Below, one piece after another: positions 23,897 through 33,600 of a DNA stretch of 41,708 bases (its first letter is position 1; the number at the start of each line of letters is the position of its first letter). Origin of the DNA: Bacteroidales bacterium (GTDB lineage: Bacteria; Bacteroidota; Bacteroidia; Bacteroidales; UBA932); assembly GCA_004554455.1 (NCBI GenBank), contig SFMG01000028.1:1-41708 (forward strand), read 5' to 3'. The position numbers and the translations under genes are program-made. The notes under the pieces are model-generated. The model had not been told where the DNA came from. It saw nothing but the letters and a program-made list of their open reading frames with translations, and did no database searches.

Positions 23897-24814
23897 ATGG
23901 AAAACGATACTTACAGAAAACAGTTTGACTCTTACTGCAGGTCCGTCTGGGATTCAGCCGGATCCGACCCTGCCTTGTTCCCCGACGAGGCCAGGAAAAA
24001 GAGAATGAAGGAGAAAATACTCAACAGGATAGACGCGCAAGAGGATGCGGAACGGATGTTCAGAAAGAAAAAAAAGAGAATATTGGTTCTGCTATCCTCT
24101 TGTGCCGCAGCCGTAATTCTGGCAGTCGTGACAATCTCCCTTTTGCTGCCTGACGGAAGGAAGGAGCTTGAATATGAGGTAGTTGCAGACCGTGGACAGA
24201 AGAGTTCCGTCACCCTGCCGGACGGAAGCAGGGTATGGCTCAACTCAGCCAGCCGTATATGCTACAGTTCCGACTTCAACAGGAACAGGCGCGACATTGT
24301 ACTTGAAGGGGAAGCCTATTTCGAAGTCGCAAAGAACGAAAAGATACCTTTTATAGTATATGCTTCCGGAATGAGCGTAAGGGCAGTCGGCACCGAATTC
24401 AACGTCCGCAACTACCCGGAGGAAGGCGAAGTCAGGGCGACACTCGTCGAAGGACAGGTCATAGCCAGCGCGAACGGCGAATCCGCATCCCTGCGATACG
24501 GGCAGGAAGCCGTGCTGGACAAGAGCTCTGGCATAATGAGCAGCGGTCAGGCCGCCGACCTCAACCACCTCGTCCCGTGGAGGAAGAGCGAAATCCTGCT
24601 TTCCGGAGAGTCTCTGGAAAAACTGTCGGGAGTATTGTCAAGGCTTTACAATGTGGACATAGTCTTTGAAGATGAGCGTATTAAGGAATACACCTACACA
24701 GGACTCATCAGGAACAATTCGCTCCAGAATGTCCTGGAACTCATCTCCAACACCTCTCCAGTCAAATATGAAATGAACGGGGACTGCATAGTCTTCAAAG
24801 CTAAATACAACTAA
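23897..24814 (+). CDS. FecR-type anti-sigma factor (FecR + DUF4974)
   Basis: A 305-residue inner-membrane anti-sigma factor. A cytoplasmic N-terminus (about 1-60), which would bind the sigma factor, is followed by a basic stretch FRKKKKRI and one membrane helix (about 62-84, ILVLLSSCAAAVILAVV). The periplasmic FecR domain (about 95-195) has VTLPDGSRVWLNSASRI and GEAYFEVAKN. A C-terminal DUF4974 domain (about 228-300, LSGVLSRLYNVDIVFED) follows. In this family contact with the STN domain of the partner transporter releases the sigma factor. Gene order sigma, fecR, susC with short gaps (45 and 17 bases) and the STN domain on the SusC fit that circuit. Confidence 0.94.
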   Translation: MENDTYRKQFDSYCRSVWDSAGSDPALFPDEARKKRMKEKILNRIDAQEDAERMFRKKKKRILVLLSSCAAAVILAVVTISLLLPDGRKELEYEVVADRGQKSSVTLPDGSRVWLNSASRICYSSDFNRNRRDIVLEGEAYFEVAKNEKIPFIVYASGMSVRAVGTEFNVRNYPEEGEVRATLVEGQVIASANGESASLRYGQEAVLDKSSGIMSSGQAADLNHLVPWRKSEILLSGESLEKLSGVLSRLYNVDIVFEDERIKEYTYTGLIRNNSLQNVLELISNTSPVKYEMNGDCIVFKAKYN

Positions 24815-24831
24815 CTTAATACCTGATTGCT

Positions 24832-27800
24832 ATGAGGCATATAATCATCAAGATGACTCTGATACTGCTGACAGGACTGCTGTCTGCAGTCGCCTTCGCC
24901 CAGGTGAGCGTCACAATCGAGCGGCTTCCGCTCAAGGAGGCCTTGGAAGAAGTCGAGAAGCAAAGCGGATACAGTTTCTTCTACAGCAGCCTGCTGCCTG
25001 ACCAGGATGCAAAGGTCAGTGTCAAGGCAAAGGATGCCACTATCGAGTACGTGATGGATACGATTCTCGAGGGGCTGAACATCAGCTATGAAATCAAGCC
25101 TGACTTCCAGATTGTCCTGAGCGAAAAGACACAAGAGGAAAAGACAAAGCAAGCGGCCAAAACTTCACGGCAAATCAGCGGAATCGTCATCGACGCATCC
25201 GGGATGCCTGTCATTGGAGCAGGAGTCACGATAGAAGGAACAAAGAAGGGAACGGTTACAGACGCGGAAGGCCGCTATTCCATCGAAGTGGCTTCGGGCA
25301 ATTGCACACTGGAATTCTCTTGCCTCGGTTATCAGACGGTCAGGATAGATGCGGGAAAACGCAATACGGTGGATGTCACCCTCAACGAGGACAGCCAGTT
25401 CCTGGATGAGGTCGTGGTTGTAGGCTACGGCACCCAGAAGAAGGTAAATCTTACCGGTTCCGTGTCAATGATCGACAGTGAAGAAATCTCCACCCGCCCG
25501 ATTTCCAGCGTCAGTTCAGGACTGCAGGGACTGCTCCCTGGAGTTACGGTGACAAATCCGACAGGCCAGCCCGGTGAATCAGGTACAACCATCAGGGTAA
25601 GGGGCGTAGGAACCATCGGAAATGCGAATCCGCTTATTCTCATTGACGGAGTCGAAGGAGATCTCTCTGCCATAAACCCTGAAGATATAGAAAGCATATC
25701 CGTACTGAAGGATGCCGCTTCCGCTTCCATTTATGGTTCAAGGGCTGCCAACGGCGTGCTCCTGGTCACTACCAAAAAGGTCGACAAGGCAAGCGACTCG
25801 AGGGCACGCGTGAGTCTGGGCGCCTATTTTGGCCTTCAGACCCCGACCCGTCTGCCGGAAATGTGCGATGCCATCGAATTCATGACCCTGGACAATGAGG
25901 CAAGGCAGAATGTCGGGACTTCCCCGGCCTGGACCGAGGACCAATTCGAAAAGGTCAGGAACAACAGCGACCCCAACTATTTCGCAAATACCGACTGGCT
26001 GTCACAGGTACTGAACAGCTTCGCGCCTCAGCAGAACTACAACCTGACGCTCAGCGGCTCCCTCGGCAGCAGCGGGTATATGCTTTCATACAGATATTTC
26101 GACCAGAGCGGTCTGACCGTAGGCTCTTCCACCGGTGAGAAAAGGCATAATGTCAGATTCAAGATGAACACGAAGCTCATTGACAGAATCACCCTTTCCT
26201 CCAATCTGAGTTATACGAGCAGAAAGATAACTGCGCCTGTCAACTCCCTTACAAGCGGCGGCGGCGCAATATATACTGCAATGCGTATAGCCCCCAACGC
26301 CCCGGTAAGATATACGGACGGAAGCTGGGCATACGGCGGAGGTAACACGAACCCGGTCGCAGTTCTGAATGACGGAGGACGCAAAACCAATTCCTCGGAT
26401 GAGTTCTCATTGCTCGAGGTCCTGAAGGTGAACATACTCAAGGGATGGGATGTGTCCGCAACCTACAGCCTCAACAGCTACAACGGTCTGGAGGAGATAC
26501 TCAAAAGAACCATCACCTTCAAGAATCCGGAAGATGGCTCCACCTATGTATATTCACAACCGAATTCACTGAAAAACAGGGATTTGAGAAACCTTCAGCA
26601 GACCTTTATACTTCAGACGAACTTCGACTTCCATTTCGGGAAGCACAACCTCAGCGGAGTTGTGGGTATGTCGCAGGAATGGTACAAGGGAAGCAGCTTC
26701 TCCGCCTCCAGGACCAATCTGGCAACAGAACAGGACCCTACCCTGGTTCTTGGAGACGCCTCGACAATGAGCAACGATGCAAGCTCATCCCGCTGGGCCC
26801 TCAGGTCGGGCTTCGGAAGGTTGAGCTACAACTACGCGGAAAGATATCTGGTCGAGTTCAACCTCAGATACGACCTTTCGTCCCGCTTCCACAAGAGCAA
26901 CAGGGGCGGCTGGTTCCCTTCCGTATCCGCCGGATGGAGACTGAGCGAAGAGAGATGGATGCAGGCGGCGAAACAGTGGTTCGACAACATCAAGATAAGG
27001 GCCTCCTGGGGTATGCTCGGGAACCAGTATGTAGGTTCCTCCGAATATCCGTATCTCTCAGTTCTGAATGCATCCAGCACGGATCTCTCCCTCATCGGCT
27101 CCAATGCGACCACCGGATATGTGCAGAAAACACTCGCCAATCCGAATCTGTCCTGGGAAAAGATAAAGATGTTCGACGTGGGACTGGATCTGGCAATGTT
27201 TGGGAACAGATTGACCTTCAGTTTCGACTGGTACAACAAGGACACCGAGGGGATACTTCTCAGACTGAATTACCCGGCCCAGATAGGAGCGAAGCCTTCG
27301 GAGCAGAATGCAGGAAAGGTGAACAACAAGGGCTGGGAACTGGACCTGGGCTGGCGTGAGCAGAGAGGTGACTTCTATTATGGAGTCTCATTCAACCTCT
27401 CGGATGTAAAAAACAAGATTGTGGATCTTGCCGGCAATTCTCCGGACCTCAGCGGTTACCAGATCAGGATGGTCGGCTACCCTATCGACGCCTTCTACGG
27501 CTATGTTGCTGACGGACTTATGGGTCCGGATGACTTCAAGATTTCCGACAGCAAGAATCACGTTTACAGCCTTCCGAAAATTCCGGTGATTCTCGGAAAC
27601 GACTACCAGCCGGGAGATATAAAGTATAAGGATATCAGCGGCCCCGACGGAGTCCCGGACGGCCGTGTGACTCCGGAATATGACAAGGTCGTGCTCGGAA
27701 GCAACATTCCGCGCTACACCTATAGCATAAGAGGCGATTTCGGATGGAAGGGAATTGACTTCAGTTTCGTGATACAGGGTGTCGGCAAGTGCGACGGCTA

Positions 27801-28197
27801 CCTTGAGGGGACCGCAAGACACGCCTTTCAGGATATGGCGGCTTACCCGCAGAAAGTTCACCTGGGCCGCTACAATGTGGTCAGCAATCCTGATCCGAAT
27901 GCCGCCTATCCGCGTCTGACCTATAATACCAGCTTTAACCAGAGCACTTTCTCGACATATTGGATGGAAGATGCCTCCTATATGCGTCTGAAAAACATAC
28001 AGCTCGGCTATACCTTCCCGGAGAAATGGATGAGCAAGGCGAGAATCGACAGGCTCAGACTCTACCTGTCTGCAGATAATCTCCTGACAGTAAGCAAGTT
28101 CTTCTATGCTTACGACCCTGAAACCCCGGTTTCCAAAGGAGGATACTATCCACAGGTCAAAACTTTCGTCATAGGTCTCAACATCAGTTTCAAATAG
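24832..28197 (+). CDS. SusC/RagA-family TonB-dependent outer-membrane transporter with STN domain
   Basis: A 1121-residue outer-membrane importer. Order: signal peptide (about 1-23, ending AFA-Q), an STN signalling domain (about 24-95, SVTIERLPLKEALEEVEKQS), a carboxypeptidase-D-like regulatory domain (about 113-187, ISGIVIDASGMPVIGAGVTI), the SusC-type DEVVVVGYGTQKK motif (192-204), a plug (to about 320) with ILIDGVEGD and ISVLKDAASASIYGSRAANG, and a 22-strand barrel ending in Phe-Lys, where most porins end in an aromatic. The STN domain marks it as a transducing receptor for the upstream FecR and sigma pair. It should import the glycan captured by the SusD partner one base downstream. Confidence 0.96.
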   Translation: MRHIIIKMTLILLTGLLSAVAFAQVSVTIERLPLKEALEEVEKQSGYSFFYSSLLPDQDAKVSVKAKDATIEYVMDTILEGLNISYEIKPDFQIVLSEKTQEEKTKQAAKTSRQISGIVIDASGMPVIGAGVTIEGTKKGTVTDAEGRYSIEVASGNCTLEFSCLGYQTVRIDAGKRNTVDVTLNEDSQFLDEVVVVGYGTQKKVNLTGSVSMIDSEEISTRPISSVSSGLQGLLPGVTVTNPTGQPGESGTTIRVRGVGTIGNANPLILIDGVEGDLSAINPEDIESISVLKDAASASIYGSRAANGVLLVTTKKVDKASDSRARVSLGAYFGLQTPTRLPEMCDAIEFMTLDNEARQNVGTSPAWTEDQFEKVRNNSDPNYFANTDWLSQVLNSFAPQQNYNLTLSGSLGSSGYMLSYRYFDQSGLTVGSSTGEKRHNVRFKMNTKLIDRITLSSNLSYTSRKITAPVNSLTSGGGAIYTAMRIAPNAPVRYTDGSWAYGGGNTNPVAVLNDGGRKTNSSDEFSLLEVLKVNILKGWDVSATYSLNSYNGLEEILKRTITFKNPEDGSTYVYSQPNSLKNRDLRNLQQTFILQTNFDFHFGKHNLSGVVGMSQEWYKGSSFSASRTNLATEQDPTLVLGDASTMSNDASSSRWALRSGFGRLSYNYAERYLVEFNLRYDLSSRFHKSNRGGWFPSVSAGWRLSEERWMQAAKQWFDNIKIRASWGMLGNQYVGSSEYPYLSVLNASSTDLSLIGSNATTGYVQKTLANPNLSWEKIKMFDVGLDLAMFGNRLTFSFDWYNKDTEGILLRLNYPAQIGAKPSEQNAGKVNNKGWELDLGWREQRGDFYYGVSFNLSDVKNKIVDLAGNSPDLSGYQIRMVGYPIDAFYGYVADGLMGPDDFKISDSKNHVYSLPKIPVILGNDYQPGDIKYKDISGPDGVPDGRVTPEYDKVVLGSNIPRYTYSIRGDFGWKGIDFSFVIQGVGKCDGYLEGTARHAFQDMAAYPQKVHLGRYNVVSNPDPNAAYPRLTYNTSFNQSTFSTYWMEDASYMRLKNIQLGYTFPEKWMSKARIDRLRLYLSADNLLTVSKFFYAYDPETPVSKGGYYPQVKTFVIGLNISFK

Positions 28198-28198
28198 T

Positions 28199-29899
28199 AT
28201 GAAAAGAATATATATAAATATAATGTCGGCATTCTGCCTTGCAGCGGCAGCGCTTTCCTGCAACGACGCATTCCTGGAGTGCCCGCCGCGCGACGAAATG
28301 ACAGACGCCAATTTCTGGCAGACCGAAGAGCACGTAAAGAGCGTGGCCAACACCTTCACGGCCTCGCTTCAGGGCAAGTACTGGCTCAATATTACCGAAA
28401 TCATGGCGGACAGTGCCCCCTGGGCTGTAACTACGGCATTCAGGACCATCGGGGCCGGCAATTATACCACCGAGACCAGCCAGATAAACTCAATATGGAC
28501 TACGGCCTATACCAACATAGGAAAGACCAACTACTTTCTGAACAACTACAGGCGGGCGGTGAATGTAAGTGAGGATGTGCTGGAACGCTATGCCGCCGAG
28601 GCCTACTTCTACCGTGCCTACAACTACTGGGTCCTTACCAGTTTCTTCGGAGATGTGCCTTATATAACAGATGAGCTCAGCGTTGAGTCTCCTGATGTTT
28701 ACAGGTCCAGGGACCCGAGGAAAAGCGTTATCGAGGCAATAACCGGAGATCTTGAGGCCCATTACAGCGCTCTCCCGGAGTACATTCCGGCCGCGTCTGC
28801 CGAGTTCGGTCGCGTATCCCAGTGTGCTGCACTCGCCCTTCTTTCAAGGATATATCTCTACAATGAAATGTATGAAGAGGCGGTGAACGCCTGCGAAAGG
28901 GCTATGGCGAACCCATATTACGGAATATATTCGACCGGAAATCCGGATTCCGACTATATGGATATGTTCAACTACAAGGCCAGAGCCTCACGCAATGCCT
29001 CGAACAAGGAGATTCTGCTTTCCTATATCTACAACTACGACCTCGGAGAGACGGCACGCACGAGCCATAACCTGTCCAGGGAGTGCTGGGTACCGGGGGA
29101 CTACGCCCGTTTTGTCCCGACCAACAGTATGATAGAGGCATATCTCACCAAAGACGGCAAGATATGGAATCCTGCAGACGCAAAGACTTACGAGGATGTG
29201 TTCAAAGACCGCGACCCGCGTATGATCCAGTCCATACTGCCTCCGGGCACTGCCTGGGAAGGGCTGGAGGACGGAGACATCACCAGCGATGACAACAGCA
29301 TATTCCTCTATCCTAAATTCATTAACGACAAGAGGGGCTGCATGACCTATTCCGGCTACTATATGAGGAAATATGTAGAGCCGTCAACGGTGAAGTACGT
29401 AGGTCACGACGATAACGACATAGTGATACTCAGATATGCAGAGGTGCTTCTGAACTACGCCGAGGCAAAGGAAATGCTCGGAGCTCTGACACAGACTGAC
29501 CTGGACAGGAGCATAAACCTTCTCAGGGACAGGGTCGGAATGGCCCGTATGGAACTGGGAAATCTGCCCGAAGGCTCCGACATCCGTACCGAGATACGCC
29601 GTGAACGCCGCATCGAACTCTTCTTCGAGGGGCATCGTTTCTTCGACATCATACGCTGGAAACAGGGAGAACTGCTCGCGGAGGACCTGCTCGGTGTCAA
29701 CAAAAGATGGCTTGACCAGAGCCGCCTCTCTGTCAACCTGAACAGCGACCTCAGCTGGAGGACCAGGAACGGTGAGCAATACCTGCTCATAGAAACAGGA
29801 CGACAGTTCGACCCAAACAAACATTATCTGCTTCCGGTGCCGTTCAAGCAGATGCAGCTGAATCCGAATCTGGCGCCTCAGAACCCGGGATGGAATTGA
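28199..29899 (+). CDS. SusD/RagB-family glycan-binding lipoprotein
   Basis: A 566-residue surface lipoprotein that caps the SusC channel and binds glycan. The signal peptide ends in AAALSC with Cys21 as the lipid site. The body has the alpha-helical TPR-like fold of SusD: YAAEAYFYRAYNYWVLTSFFGDVPYI (described in parts: YRAYNYWVLTSFFGDVP) is the first hallmark, ILRYAEVLLNYAEAKEM the second, and IRRERRIELFFEGHRFFDIIRW the third (core ELFFEGHRFFDIIRW). The end YLLPVPFKQMQLNPNLAPQN is typical. It begins one base after the susC stop. Binding residues cannot be predicted, so the ligand must be inferred from the linked GH89 enzymes. Confidence 0.95.
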   Translation: MKRIYINIMSAFCLAAAALSCNDAFLECPPRDEMTDANFWQTEEHVKSVANTFTASLQGKYWLNITEIMADSAPWAVTTAFRTIGAGNYTTETSQINSIWTTAYTNIGKTNYFLNNYRRAVNVSEDVLERYAAEAYFYRAYNYWVLTSFFGDVPYITDELSVESPDVYRSRDPRKSVIEAITGDLEAHYSALPEYIPAASAEFGRVSQCAALALLSRIYLYNEMYEEAVNACERAMANPYYGIYSTGNPDSDYMDMFNYKARASRNASNKEILLSYIYNYDLGETARTSHNLSRECWVPGDYARFVPTNSMIEAYLTKDGKIWNPADAKTYEDVFKDRDPRMIQSILPPGTAWEGLEDGDITSDDNSIFLYPKFINDKRGCMTYSGYYMRKYVEPSTVKYVGHDDNDIVILRYAEVLLNYAEAKEMLGALTQTDLDRSINLLRDRVGMARMELGNLPEGSDIRTEIRRERRIELFFEGHRFFDIIRWKQGELLAEDLLGVNKRWLDQSRLSVNLNSDLSWRTRNGEQYLLIETGRQFDPNKHYLLPVPFKQMQLNPNLAPQNPGWN

Positions 29900-29902
29900 T
29901 AT

Positions 29903-30685
29903 ATGAAGACAAAGATATTGCTGATAAACTTATTGGGCATCCTGCTTTTCTCTCAGACACTTGCAGGACAGGGAATCTCCGTCAGGGTAATGTCTATGAA
30001 CATCAAGGAGGGAGCTTCCTACGCCTCGAATGAATCCAAGCCCTACGCAGACCTGATAAAGGAATACGATCCCGATTTCGTATGCCTTCAGGAGGTGGAC
30101 TACAAGACCATACGCAACGGGAACAGGGACTGGCTCAACGAGGTGGCCAGACAGACAGGGATGTTCCCATATTACTGCAAGTCATTCTCCTATCAGGGCG
30201 GTGGCTTCGGAACGGCCATTTTGAGCAGATACCCTTTCTTCAAGGCATTCAAGACGGTCTTCAGTTCCGCCGGCACCCGTGAAGACAGGGCATCGGGATG
30301 GGTTTACGTGGAACTCCCTTCCGGACAGACAATAAGGGTTGCCACCACGCACCTTGCGCTGGAATCCGCGGACATAACAACAAAGCACATAGCCTCGGTG
30401 AACTCCGCGATATTCTCCGAGGACACGGTGACCCCTACCCTGCTGGTTGGCGATTTCAACGCCACGCCGGACAGCGACCCGATCAAGTATGCCAAGATAA
30501 AATGGCAGGAGATAGCCCCGGGACAGGGCAATACCATTCCGGCCTCGAATCCGAACCGCCAGCTTGACTACTTTATGGGATTCCCGAAGAAATGGACATA
30601 CAGCGAGTACAGGATACTTCCATACCCGGACCTGTCCGACCACTGCTTCATCCTTGCCGACCTTAAATTCGACAGCGAATTATGA
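29903..30685 (+). CDS. Secreted endonuclease/exonuclease/phosphatase (EEP) family hydrolase
   Basis: A 260-residue enzyme with a signal peptide (about 1-22, ending LAGQG), so probably periplasmic. All residues of the EEP (DNase I-like) active site are visible: Asn33 in MSMNIKEG, Glu64 in CLQEVD, His150 in TTHLAL, Asp184 and Asn186 in VGDFNATPD, Asp222 in QLDYF, and Asp246/His247 in LSDHCF. EEP enzymes cleave phosphomonoesters or phosphodiesters in DNA, inositol phosphates or sphingolipids. Secreted members inside glycan-utilisation loci are usually unassigned. It lies 3 bases after susD and overlaps the next gene as ATGA. Confidence 0.9.
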   Translation: MKTKILLINLLGILLFSQTLAGQGISVRVMSMNIKEGASYASNESKPYADLIKEYDPDFVCLQEVDYKTIRNGNRDWLNEVARQTGMFPYYCKSFSYQGGGFGTAILSRYPFFKAFKTVFSSAGTREDRASGWVYVELPSGQTIRVATTHLALESADITTKHIASVNSAIFSEDTVTPTLLVGDFNATPDSDPIKYAKIKWQEIAPGQGNTIPASNPNRQLDYFMGFPKKWTYSEYRILPYPDLSDHCFILADLKFDSEL

Positions 30686-31455
30686 AACTGAAACATATTT
30701 TCCCTTTCCTTGTCCCTGCAATAATGGCAGCCTGCAAACCGGACAACCAGACTTCGGGAGGCGGCGACAATACCCTTCCGGAGCCTCCGGAAACCGTGGT
30801 TGATGCACACGTCTTCATTGTCGATTTGTTCTCCACACTGGGCGAAGATTCCTATTTCATCGGCAGGGACCCTTCCGTGGCGACAGAATACATAAAGAAC
30901 CAGCAGCAGAAACTGTCGCTTGTGTATATGTTCGACAGGTCGGATTTCACGGTCGGGAAATCCAACCCTATGACGGATATTGCCTATGCCACGGGCCTGA
31001 ACCCGCTCTTTGCCCAATGCAATGCGACCGATGGAACAATGACGCCCGGAACCGGGATGCTGACACGTTATCCCATATCGGATTACGACGGAATCTCTTG
31101 CGAAGGAGCCCACCTGTCTGGGTGCAGGATTTCCGTTCCGGTCACAGGAACGCCGAGTCTCTATATATCCACCGCAAAGATTGTCTCGCTGCACCAGGCA
31201 GAAACCATCTACAGGGAGAGAAAAAACCGCCTTGCAAGCGACTGCATAATTGTCGGGACCGTTGCCAATGGCGAAAGCCGACAGGTTGTGGACTACTTCA
31301 ATTCGGGGTCACTCCGAGCCGTGGCATATAGCGTCGGGGAAAATGACTTCGACATTCTCGTCGTCACCCCAGCGAATTACGTTTGCCGCGGATACGTGGA
31401 AGGGAAAACGGTCAATCTGCCGTATTACCGCATATCAATTGAAAAATGGATGTAA
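30682..31455 (+). CDS. Lipoprotein, apparent catalytically dead EEP-fold relative
   Basis: A 257-residue lipoprotein (lipobox IMAAC, Cys18) with a GGGD linker, which suggests surface or periplasmic display. I see no named domain, but its layout follows the EEP proteins on either side. GTGMLTRYPIS (124-133) matches GTAILSRYPFF of the preceding gene, and flanking strands align in order. Every catalytic position is changed: LQE becomes VYM (83), TTHL becomes TAKI (166), VGDFNA becomes VGTVAN (193-195), and SDH is gone. I infer a pseudoenzyme kept as a binding or partner protein rather than decayed DNA, since the frame is intact, the lipobox is good and the overlaps are precise. The start overlaps the previous stop (ATGA). 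Confidence 0.7.
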   Translation: MKLKHIFPFLVPAIMAACKPDNQTSGGGDNTLPEPPETVVDAHVFIVDLFSTLGEDSYFIGRDPSVATEYIKNQQQKLSLVYMFDRSDFTVGKSNPMTDIAYATGLNPLFAQCNATDGTMTPGTGMLTRYPISDYDGISCEGAHLSGCRISVPVTGTPSLYISTAKIVSLHQAETIYRERKNRLASDCIIVGTVANGESRQVVDYFNSGSLRAVAYSVGENDFDILVVTPANYVCRGYVEGKTVNLPYYRISIEKWM

Positions 31456-31457
31456 AT

Positions 31458-32231
31458 ATGAAAAAGATACTTTTTACCGCACTTCTTGCCATTTCGGCCA
31501 CAATTGCCGCATTCGCAGGGGAGAAAGACGACACCCTTAAAATAATGAGCTACAATCTCAGGTTCGGAGAGCTTGCCACAATGAAGCAGATTGGAGAATA
31601 TATAGCTTCCGAAGCTCCGGACATAGTTGCGCTCCAGGAGTGCGACTGGGACACCCACCGCACCAGGGCCCCTCACCAGAACGGGGTCAAGTTCGTCAAT
31701 GAACTGGCGTACCACAGCGGGATGTTCGGCCTGTACGGAAAATCCATCGATTATGCCGGAGGGTATTATGGAATTGGCATACTCAGCCGCTATCCCATAC
31801 TTCGCAGCGAAAGAGTGCTGCTTCCGAATGACGGAAAAAGCGAGCAGAGAAGTATGCTCATTGCAGACATTGAACTTCCTTCCGGGAAAATCGTAACTTT
31901 CGTCTGCACCCATCTCGAAGTCAAGACCTCCGAAATGCGTCAGGAGCAGGTCCGCTTCATAAACAGGTACTTCAAAGGGAGTAAAAACAATATAATACTC
32001 TGCGGAGATATGAATGCGGAACCGGATTCCGAAGAAATGAGGAAACTTGCCGGGAAATGGGCTAACCTGACTGACGGAAATCTCACTTTCAGCACGGCGA
32101 AACCCCAGATGAAAATCGACTACATCTGGGCCAGGCCGGCTTCCAGGGTATCCCTTCTGTCAACAAGGGTATGCACGGAGACAAAGCTTTCCGACCATTT
32201 TCCTATTGTCTCGGAAATCATCACATATTAA
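31458..32231 (+). CDS. Second secreted EEP-family hydrolase
   Basis: A 257-residue protein with a clear signal peptide (MKKILFTALLAISATIAAFA). I choose the ATG at 31458, three bases after the previous stop, because it begins the signal peptide; an ATG at 31446 would add four residues. The EEP active site is complete: Asn33 (MSYNLRFG), Glu61 (ALQECD), His152 (CTHLEV), Asp184 and Asn186 (CGDMNAEPD), Asp221 (KIDYIW) and Asp246/His247 (LSDHFP). The IDYIW and SYNLRFG forms resemble the sphingomyelinase- or phosphatase-like branch of the family more than nucleases, but this is only an impression. It probably acts in the periplasm on the imported or bound substrate. Confidence 0.9.
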   Translation: MKKILFTALLAISATIAAFAGEKDDTLKIMSYNLRFGELATMKQIGEYIASEAPDIVALQECDWDTHRTRAPHQNGVKFVNELAYHSGMFGLYGKSIDYAGGYYGIGILSRYPILRSERVLLPNDGKSEQRSMLIADIELPSGKIVTFVCTHLEVKTSEMRQEQVRFINRYFKGSKNNIILCGDMNAEPDSEEMRKLAGKWANLTDGNLTFSTAKPQMKIDYIWARPASRVSLLSTRVCTETKLSDHFPIVSEIITY

Positions 32232-32266
32232 CCACTTATTAACAATAACCCATAAATCAAACAGTT

Positions 32267-33586
32267 ATGAAAAAAACATTATTTGTTCTTTCGATTGCAG
32301 CCCTTGTTTTTGCAAGCTGCGACAAGAATGGAGAAAACGGCAAGCTGAAGCCGCTTGACGCCACGCTCGAATTCGAAGTCCCTTCAGTGGAACTGGTTTA
32401 CGGAGAGCCTGCGACAATTTCCGCAGTTGCCGTCACCGAGGCAACCCTTGACAAGGTCGTTCTCAAGGCCGTAAAGAAATCCGGAGAGACATACGAGGCT
32501 GTAGGTGAAGAACAGCCGGCCGGCTCGACAGAACTTGAGATAAAGGCAGAGTTTTTCGCTGACTCCAAGGAGATGACAGATATAGAGCTTACACTCGTGG
32601 CAGGAAAGCAGAGCAAGTCCTTCTATCTTCCGGCCAGCGTAACGGGTGAACCTCAGGGTACTGCCTGGATCAACGATGCGGTTACCCTCTATCCTGACAA
32701 AAAGGTGGCCCACAATGTCAATGACAATGTGACCTACCCTGTAGAGAACACCGGCGCCGGTTCCGATACCAAGTCCTTCTTCTCGATGCACGGAATCAAA
32801 ATCGGTGATAGCGTAGAGCATATCCTTTCTCTCAACGAACTGCTCGAGGTGGACGGACTCAACGCATCCATGTGCTGGCTGAACTGCCTTGAAAAGACCG
32901 ATGCCCAGCCAAAGGAGGACGGTTCGCTGACCTATATCGGCGGTCAGAGAGGATATATGTTCTCCGGTTGCAGGAAAGCATCCCTCGGCGGCGGTACAAC
33001 CGGCCGTCAGTGCGACGTTGCCAACTACAGCGGCCATATGCTCAAAGATGACAACATCGACTATGACTTCAGCTTTGTGGCCGTTAACGGCAGCTGGATA
33101 GGTGAGAAATATGACGATGCCAAATACAAGCTCGTTGACCGCATCTGGCTTTCCGCAGGCGAGTCTGCAGAAACCAATCTCGAGCAGATCAAGGCTTTCT
33201 GGGCTCTGAAAAAGATTCAGGAAGAGCTTGACAACAGCAAGCTCGGTGTAGAGGAGAATCCTACCTCCCTCGGCGGCAAGACCTACCTCCGCCGTTGGAC
33301 CGGTGCCGGACAGACCTCAACTTCCGCCCCTGCTGAAGGCCTCCGTGCCGGTGACTATATCATCATACGCAGTGAAAGGAAAGAAAACGTAGCAGAAGGA
33401 GCAGAAGCAGTTTCCAAGTATTACTATGGTATAGTACAGGTGCTCCAGATGCCTGACGACTCAGGACTCTTCACTATGGATTCCGCCAAGGGAAGCTGGA
33501 AGGTAATGGACATCCAGGGATGCTATGACTTCTTTATGAAGCCGTCTTATTTCGCAATCAAGACCCAGTGCGAAATCCTCAAATAA
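32267..33586 (+). CDS. Hypothetical surface lipoprotein of the locus
   Basis: A 439-residue lipoprotein (lipobox VFASC, Cys18). After an acidic linker comes a stretch of about 110 residues (LDATLEFEVPSVELVYGEPA onward) that looks like an immunoglobulin-like beta-sandwich. From about 128 there is a larger region rich in Gly, Trp and Tyr that I do not recognise (FFSMHGIKIGDS, TYIGGQRGYMFSGC, YLRRWTGAGQTSTS). It has four or more cysteines past the lipobox. Such a gene after SusCD is often a surface glycan-binding protein in the SusE/SusF position, and I favour that on position alone. The A/T-rich run before its ATG is typical of Bacteroidetes translation starts, and a strong terminator follows. 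Confidence 0.8.
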   Translation: MKKTLFVLSIAALVFASCDKNGENGKLKPLDATLEFEVPSVELVYGEPATISAVAVTEATLDKVVLKAVKKSGETYEAVGEEQPAGSTELEIKAEFFADSKEMTDIELTLVAGKQSKSFYLPASVTGEPQGTAWINDAVTLYPDKKVAHNVNDNVTYPVENTGAGSDTKSFFSMHGIKIGDSVEHILSLNELLEVDGLNASMCWLNCLEKTDAQPKEDGSLTYIGGQRGYMFSGCRKASLGGGTTGRQCDVANYSGHMLKDDNIDYDFSFVAVNGSWIGEKYDDAKYKLVDRIWLSAGESAETNLEQIKAFWALKKIQEELDNSKLGVEENPTSLGGKTYLRRWTGAGQTSTSAPAEGLRAGDYIIIRSERKENVAEGAEAVSKYYYGIVQVLQMPDDSGLFTMDSAKGSWKVMDIQGCYDFFMKPSYFAIKTQCEILK

Positions 33587-33600
33587 ACTTTATATAATAT

